Positions 9,502 to 17,731 are shown, numbered from the stretch's first letter. The stretch: DNA of 64,000 bases from Stutzerimonas stutzeri RCH2 (GCF_000327065.1 NC_019936.1:4182001-4246000); one strand, 5' to 3'. Translations and numbers: made by a program. The notes: a model not told the origin generated them from the sequence alone.

Positions 9502-10719
9502 ATGCCCGGCCCGCCGATGCCAGCTTCCCCAACTCTGCACGAGCGCTTCCTTGCGCTGGACCGTTTCCTCACCGAGCACCAGTCGCTATGGCGGCCGCGC
9601 CCGTTCGTCTGCCGGACACTGCCCTGGGAAGCCGACTTCCCCGAACTCGCCGCCTGGCTCCGCGCTCGCTCGCTGGCCGATGCCGAAGCTGCGCATAACC
9701 AGCCAGCTGCGCTCACCGCCCCCGAACCTTTCCCGCAACTGGCCGCCATCGCCAGGCAGCTGAGCCAGATTGACGAGTTGCCCGCCAACCATTGCCACCC
9801 CACCGACCATCGGCAGAGCGTCGATGTACCGGGGCGCAAGTCGCTGCAAATTCAGGCATTCGGCGCGCGTTTGCAGTTTAGCGAAAAGCCCCGTCACTGG
9901 TTGGATTGGTGCGCCGGCAAAGGCCACCTCGGACGCCATCTGGCCCGCGACGGAGCCGCCCTGACTTGTCTGGAATGGGACGAAACCCTGGTCGAAGCGG
10001 GCACGCGACTCAGCCATCGGCTGGGCATTGCGGCGATTCACCATTGCCAGGACGTTTTGGCTGCCAGCGCTACCGATCAGCTGCAAGCCGTCCATACGCC
10101 AGTCGCGCTACATGCCTGTGGCGATCTGCATATCCGACTACTGCAACTGGCCATCACCAAACAATGCCGTCAGCTCGCCGTGGCGCCCTGCTGCTACAAC
10201 CGCATCGCCGATGAGCGCTATGCCCCGCTTTCGCAGGCGGCCAAGGCTTCGTCACTAGCGCTTAGCCGCGACGATCTCGGCTTGCCGCTGAGCGAAACCG
10301 TCACCGCCGGCGCCCGTGAACGGCGCAATCGCGATCAGTCCATGGCCTGGCGGCTGGCTTTCGACATTCTGCAGCGGCGCCTGCGCCAGCAGGACGATTA
10401 CCTGCCGACACCCTCGCTGCCCAGCGCCTGGTTGAAAAAGGACTTCGCTGACTATTGCCGCGACCTGGCCGCGCTCAAGCAACTGCCTGAGCCGGGCAGC
10501 GAGGATTGGACAACGCTAGAACGCACCGGCTGGCAGCGCCTGGCCGAGGTCCGCAACCTGGAACTGGTACGCGGCCTGTTCCGCCGGCCGCTGGAGCTCT
10601 GGCTGCTGCTCGATCGCGCATTGCTACTGGATGAGAAGGGCTACCGGGTTCGCCTGGGCACGTTCTGCACAAGCGAACTGACCCCGCGGAACCTGCTGCT
10701 GCTCGCCGAGCGCGATTGA
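9502..10719 (+). CDS. SAM-dependent methyltransferase (Methyltransf_32-like)
   Basis: A 405-residue cytoplasmic protein. WLDWCAGKGHLGRHLARDGA (about residues 133-152) is a class I motif I, CLEWDETLVEAG follows as motif II, and VALHACGDLH...LAVAPCCYNRI is the catalytic-loop signature of the Methyltransf_32 group, whose substrates are mostly unknown. ATG 9517 is an alternative start. TACAAT at 9482-9487 looks like a -10 box, so transcription may begin near 9494 and favour the downstream ATG. It ends 100 bases before the tRNA gene. The substrate is not predictable here. Confidence 0.75.
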   Translation: MPGPPMPASPTLHERFLALDRFLTEHQSLWRPRPFVCRTLPWEADFPELAAWLRARSLADAEAAHNQPAALTAPEPFPQLAAIARQLSQIDELPANHCHPTDHRQSVDVPGRKSLQIQAFGARLQFSEKPRHWLDWCAGKGHLGRHLARDGAALTCLEWDETLVEAGTRLSHRLGIAAIHHCQDVLAASATDQLQAVHTPVALHACGDLHIRLLQLAITKQCRQLAVAPCCYNRIADERYAPLSQAAKASSLALSRDDLGLPLSETVTAGARERRNRDQSMAWRLAFDILQRRLRQQDDYLPTPSLPSAWLKKDFADYCRDLAALKQLPEPGSEDWTTLERTGWQRLAEVRNLELVRGLFRRPLELWLLLDRALLLDEKGYRVRLGTFCTSELTPRNLLLLAERD

Positions 10720-10777
10720 GCCACGAAGAATGTGAAGCGGCCTGAATAAGGGCCTGCAAGTCACCGTAATCAAACGG

Positions 10778-10805
10778 TTTACTCGCCGCGCGCAATGGAT
10801 ATAAT
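10778..10805 (+). promoter_or_regulatory. tRNA-Thr promoter
   Basis: TTTACT (10778-10783), a 16-bp spacer and a perfect TATAAT (10800-10805) stand 14 bases before the mature tRNA start, as expected for a stable-RNA sigma-70 promoter. Confidence 0.75.
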
Positions 10806-10819
10806 GGCGACCCTCAATT

Positions 10820-10895
<76 letters not shown>

Positions 10896-10902
10896 TCTAA
10901 AC

Positions 10903-10981
10903 GTTTCATGCAGTGCCAAGCAGTGTCATGAAACCCCCACAAAGCCCGCCTCGTGCGGGCTTTGTGTTTCATGCAGTGCCA
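10903..10981. repeat. GTTTCATGCAGTGCCA direct repeats around a terminator
   Basis: GTTTCATGCAGTGCCA occurs at 10903-10918 and 10966-10981, with an inverted GTGTCATGAAAC between them (10923-10934). A 12-bp perfect stem CACAAAGCCCGC/GCGGGCTTTGTG (10938-10966) followed by TTTC can end the tRNA transcript. The island thereby appears to supply the tRNA with a substitute terminator, since the probable native one now lies at 41757. The repeats may also bind the recombinase or an excisionase. Confidence 0.65.
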
Positions 10982-11009
10982 TCCAGCTTCATCCAAGCGC
11001 TTGCATTCT

Positions 11010-11058
11010 GAGTACCCGTGTAAGTACCTTTAGGCTGTTCAACTAACCTTGGGTACTC
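11010..11058. promoter_or_regulatory. Integrase arm-type sites, left end
   Basis: GAGTACCC at 11010-11017 and its inverse GGGTACTC at 11051-11058 flank the region just before the integrase start. Two direct GAGTACCC copies occur at the right end (41653-41660, 41665-41672). Sharing between both ends suggests binding sites for the integrase N-terminal domain. Confidence 0.5.
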
Positions 11059-11061
11059 AGC

Positions 11062-12237
11062 ATGCCTCTGACGGCCTTGCAGGTGAAGAGCGCCGCACCA
11101 CGCAAAAGTGACTACGGCCTTGCTGATGGAGGCGGTTTATTCCTCTGGATTCGCGCAGCAGGCGGCAAGTCTTGGCGCTTCCGATTCCGCCTGGATGGCA
11201 AGCAGTCTCATATTTCCCTTGGCACCATCGACAAGGTAACGCTCGCGCAGGCTCGACAGCTGGCATCGGATGCACGCCAGCTTGTGGCGCAGGGCCGGCA
11301 CCCCGGGCTTGAGCGCAAGGTAATGCGAGCTCAGGCGGCAATGTCTCGCGCCAATACCTTCAAAAGCCTTGCGCTGGAGTGGCATCAGCATAAGGCTCCA
11401 CGCTGGTCGGTCGGGTACGCCGGCGACGTAGTGGAAGCCTTCGAGCTGGATGTTTTCCCTCAAGTGGGAAGCCTGCCGCTAACTGACATCAAGCCAATGC
11501 AGTGGCTGCAGGTATTCCGCCGCATTGAATCACGAGGCGCTCTGGAGAAGCTGCGCAAGGTTCGACAGCGCTGCCAGGAGGTGTACCGTTTCGCAATTGC
11601 TACCGGTCGCGCCGAGTACAACCCTATTGCCGACATTGGCGGAGCACTGCAGACGCCTACCTCACGGCATTACCCTTTCTTGCCCATTGCTGAAATCCCG
11701 GCACTGATACGCAGCATTCAGGCATGTCCGGGACATGACGTCGTGAAGATCGCCACTCGCCTTCTGATTCTGACCGGAGTGCGTACAGCTGAATTGCGTG
11801 GAGTCCCCTGGTCGGAGTTTGACCTCGACAAAGCGCTCTGGCTGATTCCGGCTGCGCGCATGAAGATGCGCCGCGCCCACCTTGTTCCACTCTCCCAGCA
11901 GGCTGTGGCTGTACTGCGCGAACTGGAACGCATTACTGGTGGCTACACGCTCGCATTCCCCGGCCGTAACGACCCGGCAAAGCCCATGAGCGAAGCCGCC
12001 ATCAACCAACTGCTGAAGCGCTCCGGTTACGACGGACGCGCCACTGGCCATGGATTCCGCCACACGATGTCCACCACCCTGCACGAACAGGGGTACCCCA
12101 GCGAGTGGGTCGAAACCCAGTTGGCGCATGTGGACAAGAACAGCATTCGCGGCACCTACAACCATGCCCAGTATTTGGAGGGGCGGCGAGAGATGCTTCA
12201 GTGGTATGCCAACCATGTGGATGAACTACATGACTAA
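11062..12237 (+). CDS. int: Tyrosine integrase, P4 type
   Basis: A 391-residue site-specific recombinase. The N-terminal DUF4102-type segment (about 1-85: LADGGGLFLWIRAAGGKSWRF, ISLGTIDKVTLAQAR) binds arm sites in this family. The catalytic domain shows Arg241 in LTGVRTAEL, H330-x-x-R333 in GHGFRHT, His356 in LAHV and a nucleophilic Tyr at 366 in TYNHAQY. It should recombine the tRNA-Thr attachment sites to insert and excise the island. It starts 4 bases after an inverted arm-type site, so autoregulation is plausible. The next gene overlaps its 3' end. Confidence 0.95.
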   Translation: MPLTALQVKSAAPRKSDYGLADGGGLFLWIRAAGGKSWRFRFRLDGKQSHISLGTIDKVTLAQARQLASDARQLVAQGRHPGLERKVMRAQAAMSRANTFKSLALEWHQHKAPRWSVGYAGDVVEAFELDVFPQVGSLPLTDIKPMQWLQVFRRIESRGALEKLRKVRQRCQEVYRFAIATGRAEYNPIADIGGALQTPTSRHYPFLPIAEIPALIRSIQACPGHDVVKIATRLLILTGVRTAELRGVPWSEFDLDKALWLIPAARMKMRRAHLVPLSQQAVAVLRELERITGGYTLAFPGRNDPAKPMSEAAINQLLKRSGYDGRATGHGFRHTMSTTLHEQGYPSEWVETQLAHVDKNSIRGTYNHAQYLEGRREMLQWYANHVDELHD

Positions 12238-12979
12238 CCCTCAAACCGCCCCCGTTAAACGCCGCATACTTGTCACACGTTTTGACCCGCTTCGACTGTG
12301 CGATTTCATTGGCGGCTACAGACAGGAGCTGGGCTGCAGCCATGAGGAGGCAGCATTTGCATCTGCAGACATCTTTCGGAAAATCGAGGCTAGATCTTCG
12401 CAATTGAGCGCCGACACATGCTGGGCTGCAGAGGTGCTCGACCAAACCGCTCGACGCAACATCCGTGGCGTTCAAACCGCTAGGCTCATCATGTACTTTG
12501 AGCGTCAGGCTCTTAGCAAAAGCAAGCGTGAGCCGTTCATCTTGATCGAAGACGATCTGGGCGGGGAGCTCCTTGCCTCTGATGCAGCAGTCTACTTTTC
12601 ACCATCGGCGTTGACCGGGCTAATCGAGAAGTATTGGAGCAGGGATCGGATACCCCGCTTCATTCACTCGGATATATCAGGCAGTAAGCAAGGTGATAGC
12701 GCCCAGCCAGCAGCAAGAGAGCACCTGAAAGCCCGAGAGCTGCTCACTGTACAGCGACTCACCGGAGCTCTCATGGCGATGCTTACTACATGCGCCAACA
12801 AGGAGAATGCGCGTCGCACGATCTTGAGCTCGACGCTTTGCACAAAAGGAGCCCAGAAGCAGGGTCCTTTCTCAGCTGCTCAAGGCCTTACATACATTGC
12901 TGATCGACTGGGTATTAGCGACTTCCCCGACACCGATACGGTAGCGAAATATCTTCCACCGAAACAGGACGAGGCATAA
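12230..12979 (+). CDS. Unknown island protein downstream of integrase
   Basis: About 249 residues, no recognised domain. The open frame extends upstream inside int, but that part is an out-of-frame shadow; ATG 12221 or ATG 12230, which overlap the integrase stop, are the sensible starts. The product is soluble, mixed charge, with a C-terminal segment (about residues 190-245) that looks like a compact helical domain. Its coupling to int suggests a role in integration/excision or island maintenance, but nothing in the sequence proves this. Confidence 0.7.
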   Translation: MTNPQTAPVKRRILVTRFDPLRLCDFIGGYRQELGCSHEEAAFASADIFRKIEARSSQLSADTCWAAEVLDQTARRNIRGVQTARLIMYFERQALSKSKREPFILIEDDLGGELLASDAAVYFSPSALTGLIEKYWSRDRIPRFIHSDISGSKQGDSAQPAAREHLKARELLTVQRLTGALMAMLTTCANKENARRTILSSTLCTKGAQKQGPFSAAQGLTYIADRLGISDFPDTDTVAKYLPPKQDEA

Positions 12980-13071
12980 AACCTCGCATCTGTTTTCCCG
13001 AATTCGGTTTTTATTGCCAGCGCGTGCCATTCAATCCAGAGCCATCGAAACAGGACTCATGGAGACCTCGA

Positions 13072-13287
13072 ATGGCACTGGTATCACCCGTAACTCCTGC
13101 ACTTCTGCGTTTGCCCGGTGTTTGCACCCAGGTTGGCTTGAGCAAGTCGCAGATCTACCGACTCATCCGTAGTGGCGAGTTCCCGCCCCCGGTACGGCTT
13201 GGTCCGAATTCGGTCGCTTGGCCTGCCGAACATGTCCATGCCTGGATCGCAGACAAGATTCTCGCGTCAGTTGGGCAAATGTCTTGA
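13072..13287 (+). CDS. alpA: AlpA-family transcriptional regulator
   Basis: A 71-residue MerR-like winged helix protein: LLRLPGVCTQVGLSKSQIYRLIRSGEFPPPVRLGPNSVAWPAEHVHAWI covers the phage AlpA domain almost completely. AlpA proteins of CP4-57-type elements activate integrase or excision genes. GGAG at 13061-13064 places the start at ATG 13072 rather than the upstream GTG 13024. Its TGA overlaps the ATG of the TrfA-like gene (TGATG), so the two are translationally coupled. This links control of mobility with replication. Confidence 0.85.
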   Translation: MALVSPVTPALLRLPGVCTQVGLSKSQIYRLIRSGEFPPPVRLGPNSVAWPAEHVHAWIADKILASVGQMS

Positions 13288-14183
13288 TGAATCGTAGTGA
13301 GGAACGCATTTGGGAGATTCGGCGCGGGCCTGGAAGCACTGCCAAATCGACGCCGGCAGCACCACCCGCCCGCAAGGAGAACTCGCGTGGCGGAAAGGGT
13401 AAAGCTACTTCCCGCCACATGTTCTTACCCGGTTTTGCCATCGGGGCCTTTCCAAACCACCTCAATCGGTCGAGCCTGATTGCTCCGATCGCTCGCAATG
13501 AGCGCAAACAGCACTCGAAGACCAAGATGGTGACACGCCGAGATTGCGTCTTGGAGTACAGCGGTGAGCAGCTGGACGAAGCCGACGGGGACCTGATCAT
13601 GGCGCTGATCGCGTTCGCGCAACCGTTTCCGCTAGGAGACCCAGTTCAGCTCAACCGCAAACAGCTGCTCAGGAAGATCAAGCGCGGAACCATCGGCAGC
13701 TCGCAATACGAGTGGCTTTATCGAAGCATGAAACGTTTGCGCGAGGCGACGCTGTTCCTCGAAGCGTTTAAGCCAGATGGATCTACCCGCTACACAGTGG
13801 GGAGGATGGAGTCATTCAACATCCTGAAAAACCTCAGCTATGACAACGAGACCTTCCGCTACACGCTCGACCCACATTGGATTTTGATGTTCGGAAATCG
13901 GGAGTACAGCCTGATTGACTGGGGAAAGCGCTTGCAGATCCGACGCGGGCGGGACATGGCCAAAACTCTGCAGCGGCTGATCGCCACATCGTCAGATCGA
14001 GTGCAGCGTTACGCACTGGAGGGGCTGAAGGCCCAGATGACATATGGAGGGCGTATGCGTGATTTCCATCACAGCCTTTGTCGAGCCGTCAGCGAGCTGG
14101 AGCGCCTGGAAATCATCACCAGAGCCAGCATTCAGGAAAGCAGTAGGGGCAAGCCGCAGCTGGTTCTTTGGCTTACTCCGTAA
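13287..14183 (+). CDS. trfA: TrfA-like plasmid replication initiator
   Basis: A 298-residue protein. From residue ~60 it follows the TrfA family (RK2-type initiator) closely: RSSLIAPIARNERKQ, VLEYSGEQLDEADGDLIMALIAFA, YEWLYRSMKRLREATLFLEA, FRYTLDPHWILMFG, YSLIDWGKRLQIR and LCRAVSELERLEII. These lie in two winged-helix DNA-binding units in known members, which bind iterons and load DnaB. ATG 13287 overlaps the alpA stop. Iterons and an AT-rich stretch start 13 bases after its stop codon, completing a replicon-like unit. The N-terminal ~55 residues are Lys/Arg/Pro-rich and specific to this protein. Confidence 0.88.
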   Translation: MNRSEERIWEIRRGPGSTAKSTPAAPPARKENSRGGKGKATSRHMFLPGFAIGAFPNHLNRSSLIAPIARNERKQHSKTKMVTRRDCVLEYSGEQLDEADGDLIMALIAFAQPFPLGDPVQLNRKQLLRKIKRGTIGSSQYEWLYRSMKRLREATLFLEAFKPDGSTRYTVGRMESFNILKNLSYDNETFRYTLDPHWILMFGNREYSLIDWGKRLQIRRGRDMAKTLQRLIATSSDRVQRYALEGLKAQMTYGGRMRDFHHSLCRAVSELERLEIITRASIQESSRGKPQLVLWLTP

Positions 14184-14196
14184 TGTTGTGCCGCGG

Positions 14197-14274
14197 TGGC
14201 ATAGCGTCGCGCTGTTGATGGCATAGCGTCGCTCTTTGGTGGCATAGCACCGCGCCGCAGTGGCATAGCATTGC
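14197..14274 (+). repeat. Four iterons, TGGCATAGC-type
   Basis: TGGCATAGCGTCGC (14197-14210), TGGCATAGCGTCGC (14219-14232), TGGCATAGCACCGC (14240-14253) and TGGCATAGCATTGC (14261-14274). Start-to-start spacing is 22, 21 and 21 bases, about two helical turns, as in iteron origins. They sit right behind the TrfA-like gene and are its likely binding sites. Confidence 0.85.
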
Positions 14275-14365
14275 AGCAACAACATGCAACCAATTGATTT
14301 TGTTATAAAAAATAAAGACAGACATGCTTCTACCTTATATCTACCGTATTTCTACGCGCAGAGCC
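14275..14365. other. Probable origin AT-rich unwinding region
   Basis: Directly after the iterons the sequence becomes A/T-rich (TTGATTTTGTTATAAAAAAT, then CTTATATCTACCGTATTTC). This is the layout of a plasmid oriV DNA-unwinding element. No good DnaA box was identified by eye. No gene lies between 14184 and 14435. Confidence 0.6.
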
Positions 14366-14435
14366 TGTGAATAACCCACTGAGCCTTCAGTTCCATGCTT
14401 ACCCAACGCGCAACGATAGGTTTACAAGCATGCGG

Positions 14436-14654
14436 CTATTCGCGCCGCACCTTATCCAGCAGGGCCACGACCTGCTCTTCCGTCATTTCTGCCAGGGCCG
14501 CAACACCGGCACGGACAACGTCTGAGCGAGAGGCCCGAAATCCGCGCGGAATCAGGCTAAGGCGATCAATCTCCTCACTGATTTGGTCTGTCAGCGAGAA
14601 GGTGACGCGCTTAAAAACTGCCGCGCTCTGTGCTGGGGTATTCGGCTTGAGCAT
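14436..14654 (-). CDS. Ribbon-helix-helix DNA-binding protein
   Basis: A 72-residue protein. VFKRVTFSLTDQISEEIDRLSLIPRGFRASRSDVVRAGVAALAEM fits the RHH fold: a beta strand with alternating contacts (KRVTFSL) and two helices, the second entered by RASRSDVVRAG. Such proteins act as dimeric repressors or partition/antitoxin factors. It is read towards the iteron origin. Upstream of its start, at 14691-14702 and 14795-14806, lie inverted copies of a 12-bp palindromic motif that are likely operators. It may control the replicon or the rightward genes. Confidence 0.75.
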   Translation of the reverse strand: MLKPNTPAQSAAVFKRVTFSLTDQISEEIDRLSLIPRGFRASRSDVVRAGVAALAEMTEEQVVALLDKVRRE

Positions 14655-14690
14655 CGTTTGCCCTAGTTTGGTTTGTTATTTAAGAGTTGT

Positions 14691-14806
14691 AACTTACGTA
14701 ATAGAGGCGCGCTTTTCAACCCGTGAAGGCTTTGCGCGATTTATCGAACTGCGGGCGGGCTTCAGACCAGAAGGACCTCAGGTTGATAACCAGAATTACG
14801 TAAGTT
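14691..14806. promoter_or_regulatory. Paired TTACGTAA operators
   Basis: AACTTACGTAAT (14691-14702) and its exact inverse ATTACGTAAGTT (14795-14806), each with TTAA-rich flanks on the outer side. They are 104 bases apart centre to centre, about ten helical turns. They lie between the RHH gene (minus) and the small plus-strand genes, so they could bind the RHH protein and loop the DNA. Confidence 0.6.
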
Positions 14807-14854
14807 GCTTAATTTAAGCTACCGTACTATGATCTCCTCATAGCAGGCCTCGTC

Positions 14855-15031
14855 GTGTCTAGCGAGCTGCCGATCCTAGATGAGGGTGAGTCAATCACTT
14901 TCCGTCGGTGTAGCTACAGAGGTCAGGCCTCCCTGCTCATCGAGATCGTGAGTAATGGCCGTGTGGCAGATGCGATTGTCTTTCCGGGGTTGGTCTCCGG
15001 CCGCTTGCCGATAGAGCTGGTCCAGCTGTAG
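14855..15031 (+). CDS. Small unknown protein, 58 residues
   Basis: GTG 14855 to TAG 15029-15031, reading MSSELPILDEGESITFRRCSYR... and ending GLVSGRLPIELVQL. AGCAGG lies 8 bases ahead of the start. The composition and third-position GC look coding, and it runs directly into the next gene. No family recognised; it could be a small accessory protein of the 15057-17574 group. Confidence 0.5.
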   Translation: MSSELPILDEGESITFRRCSYRGQASLLIEIVSNGRVADAIVFPGLVSGRLPIELVQL

Positions 15032-15056
15032 GCACGTTGGCCAGTTGGAGTAGGCG

Positions 15057-15425
15057 GTGGCCCTAAATTCGCAGTTTCATGACCTCTACCTGTCCATGCC
15101 GATGGAAGCGAGCTTGCTGCCCGAACTTCGGGGCTTGCCGTTTTGGGGGCGGACAGTTCACGAGATTCTTCAAGAGGTAAACCCGCTCCTCATGCGCCGG
15201 CTGGCGGAAGGCCAGAGGCTGCAGGCCTACATCAAGCGGAAGCAGGGCTATCTCCAGAGGGAGGCTACTCGGCTTGAACGGGAGTGGCGACGGCTGCACC
15301 CGTTGAGTATTGATGCTGGGTACCTGTCGCGTGCCAGTTGGCAACGGCACTGCAAGCTGGCGGTGCGAGAGGTGCTGATTGATGAGCTCGCCAAGAGCCT
15401 GATGGGCAGCACAGCAGATCTGTAG
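15057..15425 (+). CDS. Unknown 122-residue protein
   Basis: GTG start with GGAGTAGG just upstream. The product is basic and helical: residues ~45-85 (MRRLAEGQRLQAYIKRKQGYLQREATRLEREWRRLHP) would form a charged amphipathic or coiled-coil helix. No membrane segment, no known domain. It precedes a polytopic membrane protein by 43 bases and is probably co-transcribed with it. Confidence 0.65.
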   Translation: MALNSQFHDLYLSMPMEASLLPELRGLPFWGRTVHEILQEVNPLLMRRLAEGQRLQAYIKRKQGYLQREATRLEREWRRLHPLSIDAGYLSRASWQRHCKLAVREVLIDELAKSLMGSTADL

Positions 15426-15468
15426 GAATCGAGCGTTCAAATCCAGTGATGGCAAAGGAGTTGCGGCT

Positions 15469-16956
15469 ATGTCAGCAGTCAGATCTTTCCTCGGGGCCGT
15501 TTGGTCGTATGGCGTTTCTCTGCCCCTGTACGTGATGTGGAGCGTTGCCCTCAGTTCCGTAAGGGCCGCTCTCGATTTCTTCTATCCGCGTGGCTACAGG
15601 CCGTGCAATGAACTGGCAGATGCGTTCGTTGAGGAATGCGCCAATCGCCCTGCCGGGCAGTCCGTCCGCCTGCCTTGGGTGGATAGCTCGGCAACCCATT
15701 CGCTGGTGATGAACAACACTGGCCGCCTGCTTTCCTATGTGGCCATCGCCAGCGGCTGGTTCGGGGTGACGGTGAAGAACTCCGGCACCAAGTACCGGCC
15801 TAAGCGCAGCTATCGCTACTACTACCGCCGCAGTCTGACCGGCAACTGGCTTGCCGAGATCTGGTCGGTACCAAAGTCCGGCTTCATTGCTGCAGCGCTG
15901 GCCATCCCGTTCGTGGATATGGCTCGGGACGTGATGAAGGGGCGCACCTACGCTAACGGTGAGTTTGTGGCTCTGCCAGGGCATGAAGGACTGATGCTGC
16001 TAATGGCAGGTCTGCTGCTAGTGGCCTGCTTCCTTCCCCGTGCCATCCTGGGGCGCCGCACTCATTTCGTGGCGATAGCACCGATCAATGGCGGCGCTTT
16101 CGGTGGCTATGGCTGTGCCCAGGTCATCAACTGGGCTGCAGCAATGGCAGGTCTTTCCTACCTGTGGCTGGCGATGGGCGCCGAGTGGAATGTGGGTGCG
16201 GTGGTGAGCTTCATCACCAGCGGCTTCTCGGCCCTCGTGGGCGAGCTGATGGGGAGCATGGTAGATCCGGGGCCGCAGGTTCTGTTGATGATTCCCGTCG
16301 TAGTTGCGGTAGGAATTCTGTTCGGCATGGCTTGGACGGTGATCCCAGCAGCGGCTTTCTGGTACGTCTCCCTGCGTTTCATCGCCGCGCGCAAAGCCAA
16401 GGCACAGCTCGAAGCGCTGCCGTTCAATTCGACTCAGACTGCCATGTACCTGGGCAGTGATTTCGAGAAGGTCGCCGAGCTGCGCGCCCCACAGGTTTTC
16501 CTTGGATTCGTAGTCTATGTCGGTGTGCTGCTGGGGATCGTTCTGTACCCAATCGCCACCGGCATCGCTGGGCAGGCCTGGGCTAAGCAAGGTGAGATTG
16601 AGCCGGCCAGATGGGATGATCGCGCCTCGACGTACTTCAATCAGAACGTGCCGACCATGAATATCCGGCCCGGCCAGGAGTATCACCTGCAGGTGATGGA
16701 AGGAGACAGCAAGAACGGCCGAAGGGTCTGCGAAGTCCGGGCATTCATGAGTGGCCGGGAGATTGCCTTTCGCGAGACCAGAGGAAATGGCCCTTTTCAT
16801 GACGGGTTCAATGCGTGTGACTACCGCGGCGTCCACATTCGCTACTCCAAGGCGGACGGGTACAAAGTCGCTATCAACTCAATGACAATGCTGGGGGTAG
16901 ACGTTCTCGCTATGGCGAAGTCCTTGGGCGACACGTTCTTCACCATCTACCTGTAA
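15469..16956 (+). CDS. Unknown polytopic membrane protein
   Basis: A 495-residue inner-membrane protein with AAAGGAG ahead of the ATG. Hydrophobic segments lie near residues 8-32, 138-155, 168-190, 210-240, 265-300 and 345-368. A cytosolic or periplasmic loop with a YRPKRSYRYYYRRS basic patch (~108-122) and a soluble C-terminal domain (~385-495) with Cys423 and Cys448 complete it. I recognise no family. The lipoprotein gene starts 30 bases downstream, so the pair may form an envelope complex encoded by the island. Confidence 0.65.
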   Translation: MSAVRSFLGAVWSYGVSLPLYVMWSVALSSVRAALDFFYPRGYRPCNELADAFVEECANRPAGQSVRLPWVDSSATHSLVMNNTGRLLSYVAIASGWFGVTVKNSGTKYRPKRSYRYYYRRSLTGNWLAEIWSVPKSGFIAAALAIPFVDMARDVMKGRTYANGEFVALPGHEGLMLLMAGLLLVACFLPRAILGRRTHFVAIAPINGGAFGGYGCAQVINWAAAMAGLSYLWLAMGAEWNVGAVVSFITSGFSALVGELMGSMVDPGPQVLLMIPVVVAVGILFGMAWTVIPAAAFWYVSLRFIAARKAKAQLEALPFNSTQTAMYLGSDFEKVAELRAPQVFLGFVVYVGVLLGIVLYPIATGIAGQAWAKQGEIEPARWDDRASTYFNQNVPTMNIRPGQEYHLQVMEGDSKNGRRVCEVRAFMSGREIAFRETRGNGPFHDGFNACDYRGVHIRYSKADGYKVAINSMTMLGVDVLAMAKSLGDTFFTIYL

Positions 16957-16986
16957 CTAACTCGCCGCCTGGAAAGGAATCCGATT

Positions 16987-17574
16987 ATGCGCCTTATCCT
17001 CATCGCCTCCCTCGCCCTTCTCAGCGCCTGCTCCAGCATGAGCGACATGCAGCAGTCTCTCTCCGACCTCACCACCTCCAGCCTGGTCGGCACCTGGGCC
17101 GGTGAGTTCCACTGCATGAACCGCAACGACCAGCAGCAGGCTCTCCTGTCCTTCAAGCAGAGCGACCTCCCACTGATCGCCCAAGGTCAGATTTACTCCA
17201 AAGCTACCAACGGCAACACCGTCGAGTACCTGGCAGCCCAGATCGAAGGCGAAATGTCCCTGACGGGCACCGCCAACATCACCGAGAAGGCCTGGATCGT
17301 GAAGCCTTCCAGCCGCTGGAGCCTCACCCCGTGGCACGGCAACCGCACCTCGCCCACCACTATCCGCATGAAAACCTGCGGCACCGAACTGGTACTCACC
17401 AGGGTCAGCGACGAATTCATCACCGAGCTGCGCCCAAATCCGTGTTCCAGCAGTACGGACATCTGCTTCAGGCCAAGAGCGCTGGCAAGTAATCCGGCAA
17501 TCCATGCCAGACCGTGGCATTACGTGGCACGTAATGCCACGAAATCGGCGCAAGCGAAACCGGGCAGCGCTTGA
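16987..17574 (+). CDS. Unknown lipoprotein, doubtful C-terminus
   Basis: The N-terminus MRLILIASLALLSACSS is a lipoprotein signal (lipidated Cys15). The body from ~30 to ~150 contains GTWAGEFHC, LIAQGQIYSKATNGNTVEYLAAQIEGEMSLTGTANI and TIRMKTCGTELVLTRVSDEFITEL, resembling a small beta-barrel lipoprotein; no named family. After about 17437 the protein becomes low-complexity and runs into the TGGCAT palindromes. The +1 frame there reads KSVFQQYGHLLQAKSAGK and then stops at about 17491. A one-base frameshift near 17437 is therefore likely, and the natural protein probably ends there. Confidence 0.65.
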   Translation: MRLILIASLALLSACSSMSDMQQSLSDLTTSSLVGTWAGEFHCMNRNDQQQALLSFKQSDLPLIAQGQIYSKATNGNTVEYLAAQIEGEMSLTGTANITEKAWIVKPSSRWSLTPWHGNRTSPTTIRMKTCGTELVLTRVSDEFITELRPNPCSSSTDICFRPRALASNPAIHARPWHYVARNATKSAQAKPGSA

Positions 17575-17603
17575 TACTTGCCATTTCATGCCACGGAATG
17601 GCA
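17514..17603. repeat. TGGCAT palindrome cluster A
   Basis: GTGGCATTACG (17514-17524) and its exact inverse CGTAATGCCAC (17530-17540) surround TGGCA. A second dyad, TGCCATT (17579-17585) and AATGGCA (17597-17603), surrounds ATGCC. The same motif recurs as cluster B at 29562-29728 and resembles the iteron core at 14197. Confidence 0.65.
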
Positions 17604-17731
17604 GCAAACTGGCGCTATGGCGCCGATCCACTAGCCGACGCCTATACCCATACGAATACTCGTCCCAACCGTGAGCTCCTCCGAGCTGCCGAGCACTGCA
17701 TTTCAAACCTCACGGACATGGCTTAACAGGT

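Noticed and set aside
12050..12229. Upstream extension of the 12230 gene inside int
   Set aside because: Codons there are an out-of-frame reading of the integrase catalytic end (Pro/Thr/Cys-rich nonsense).
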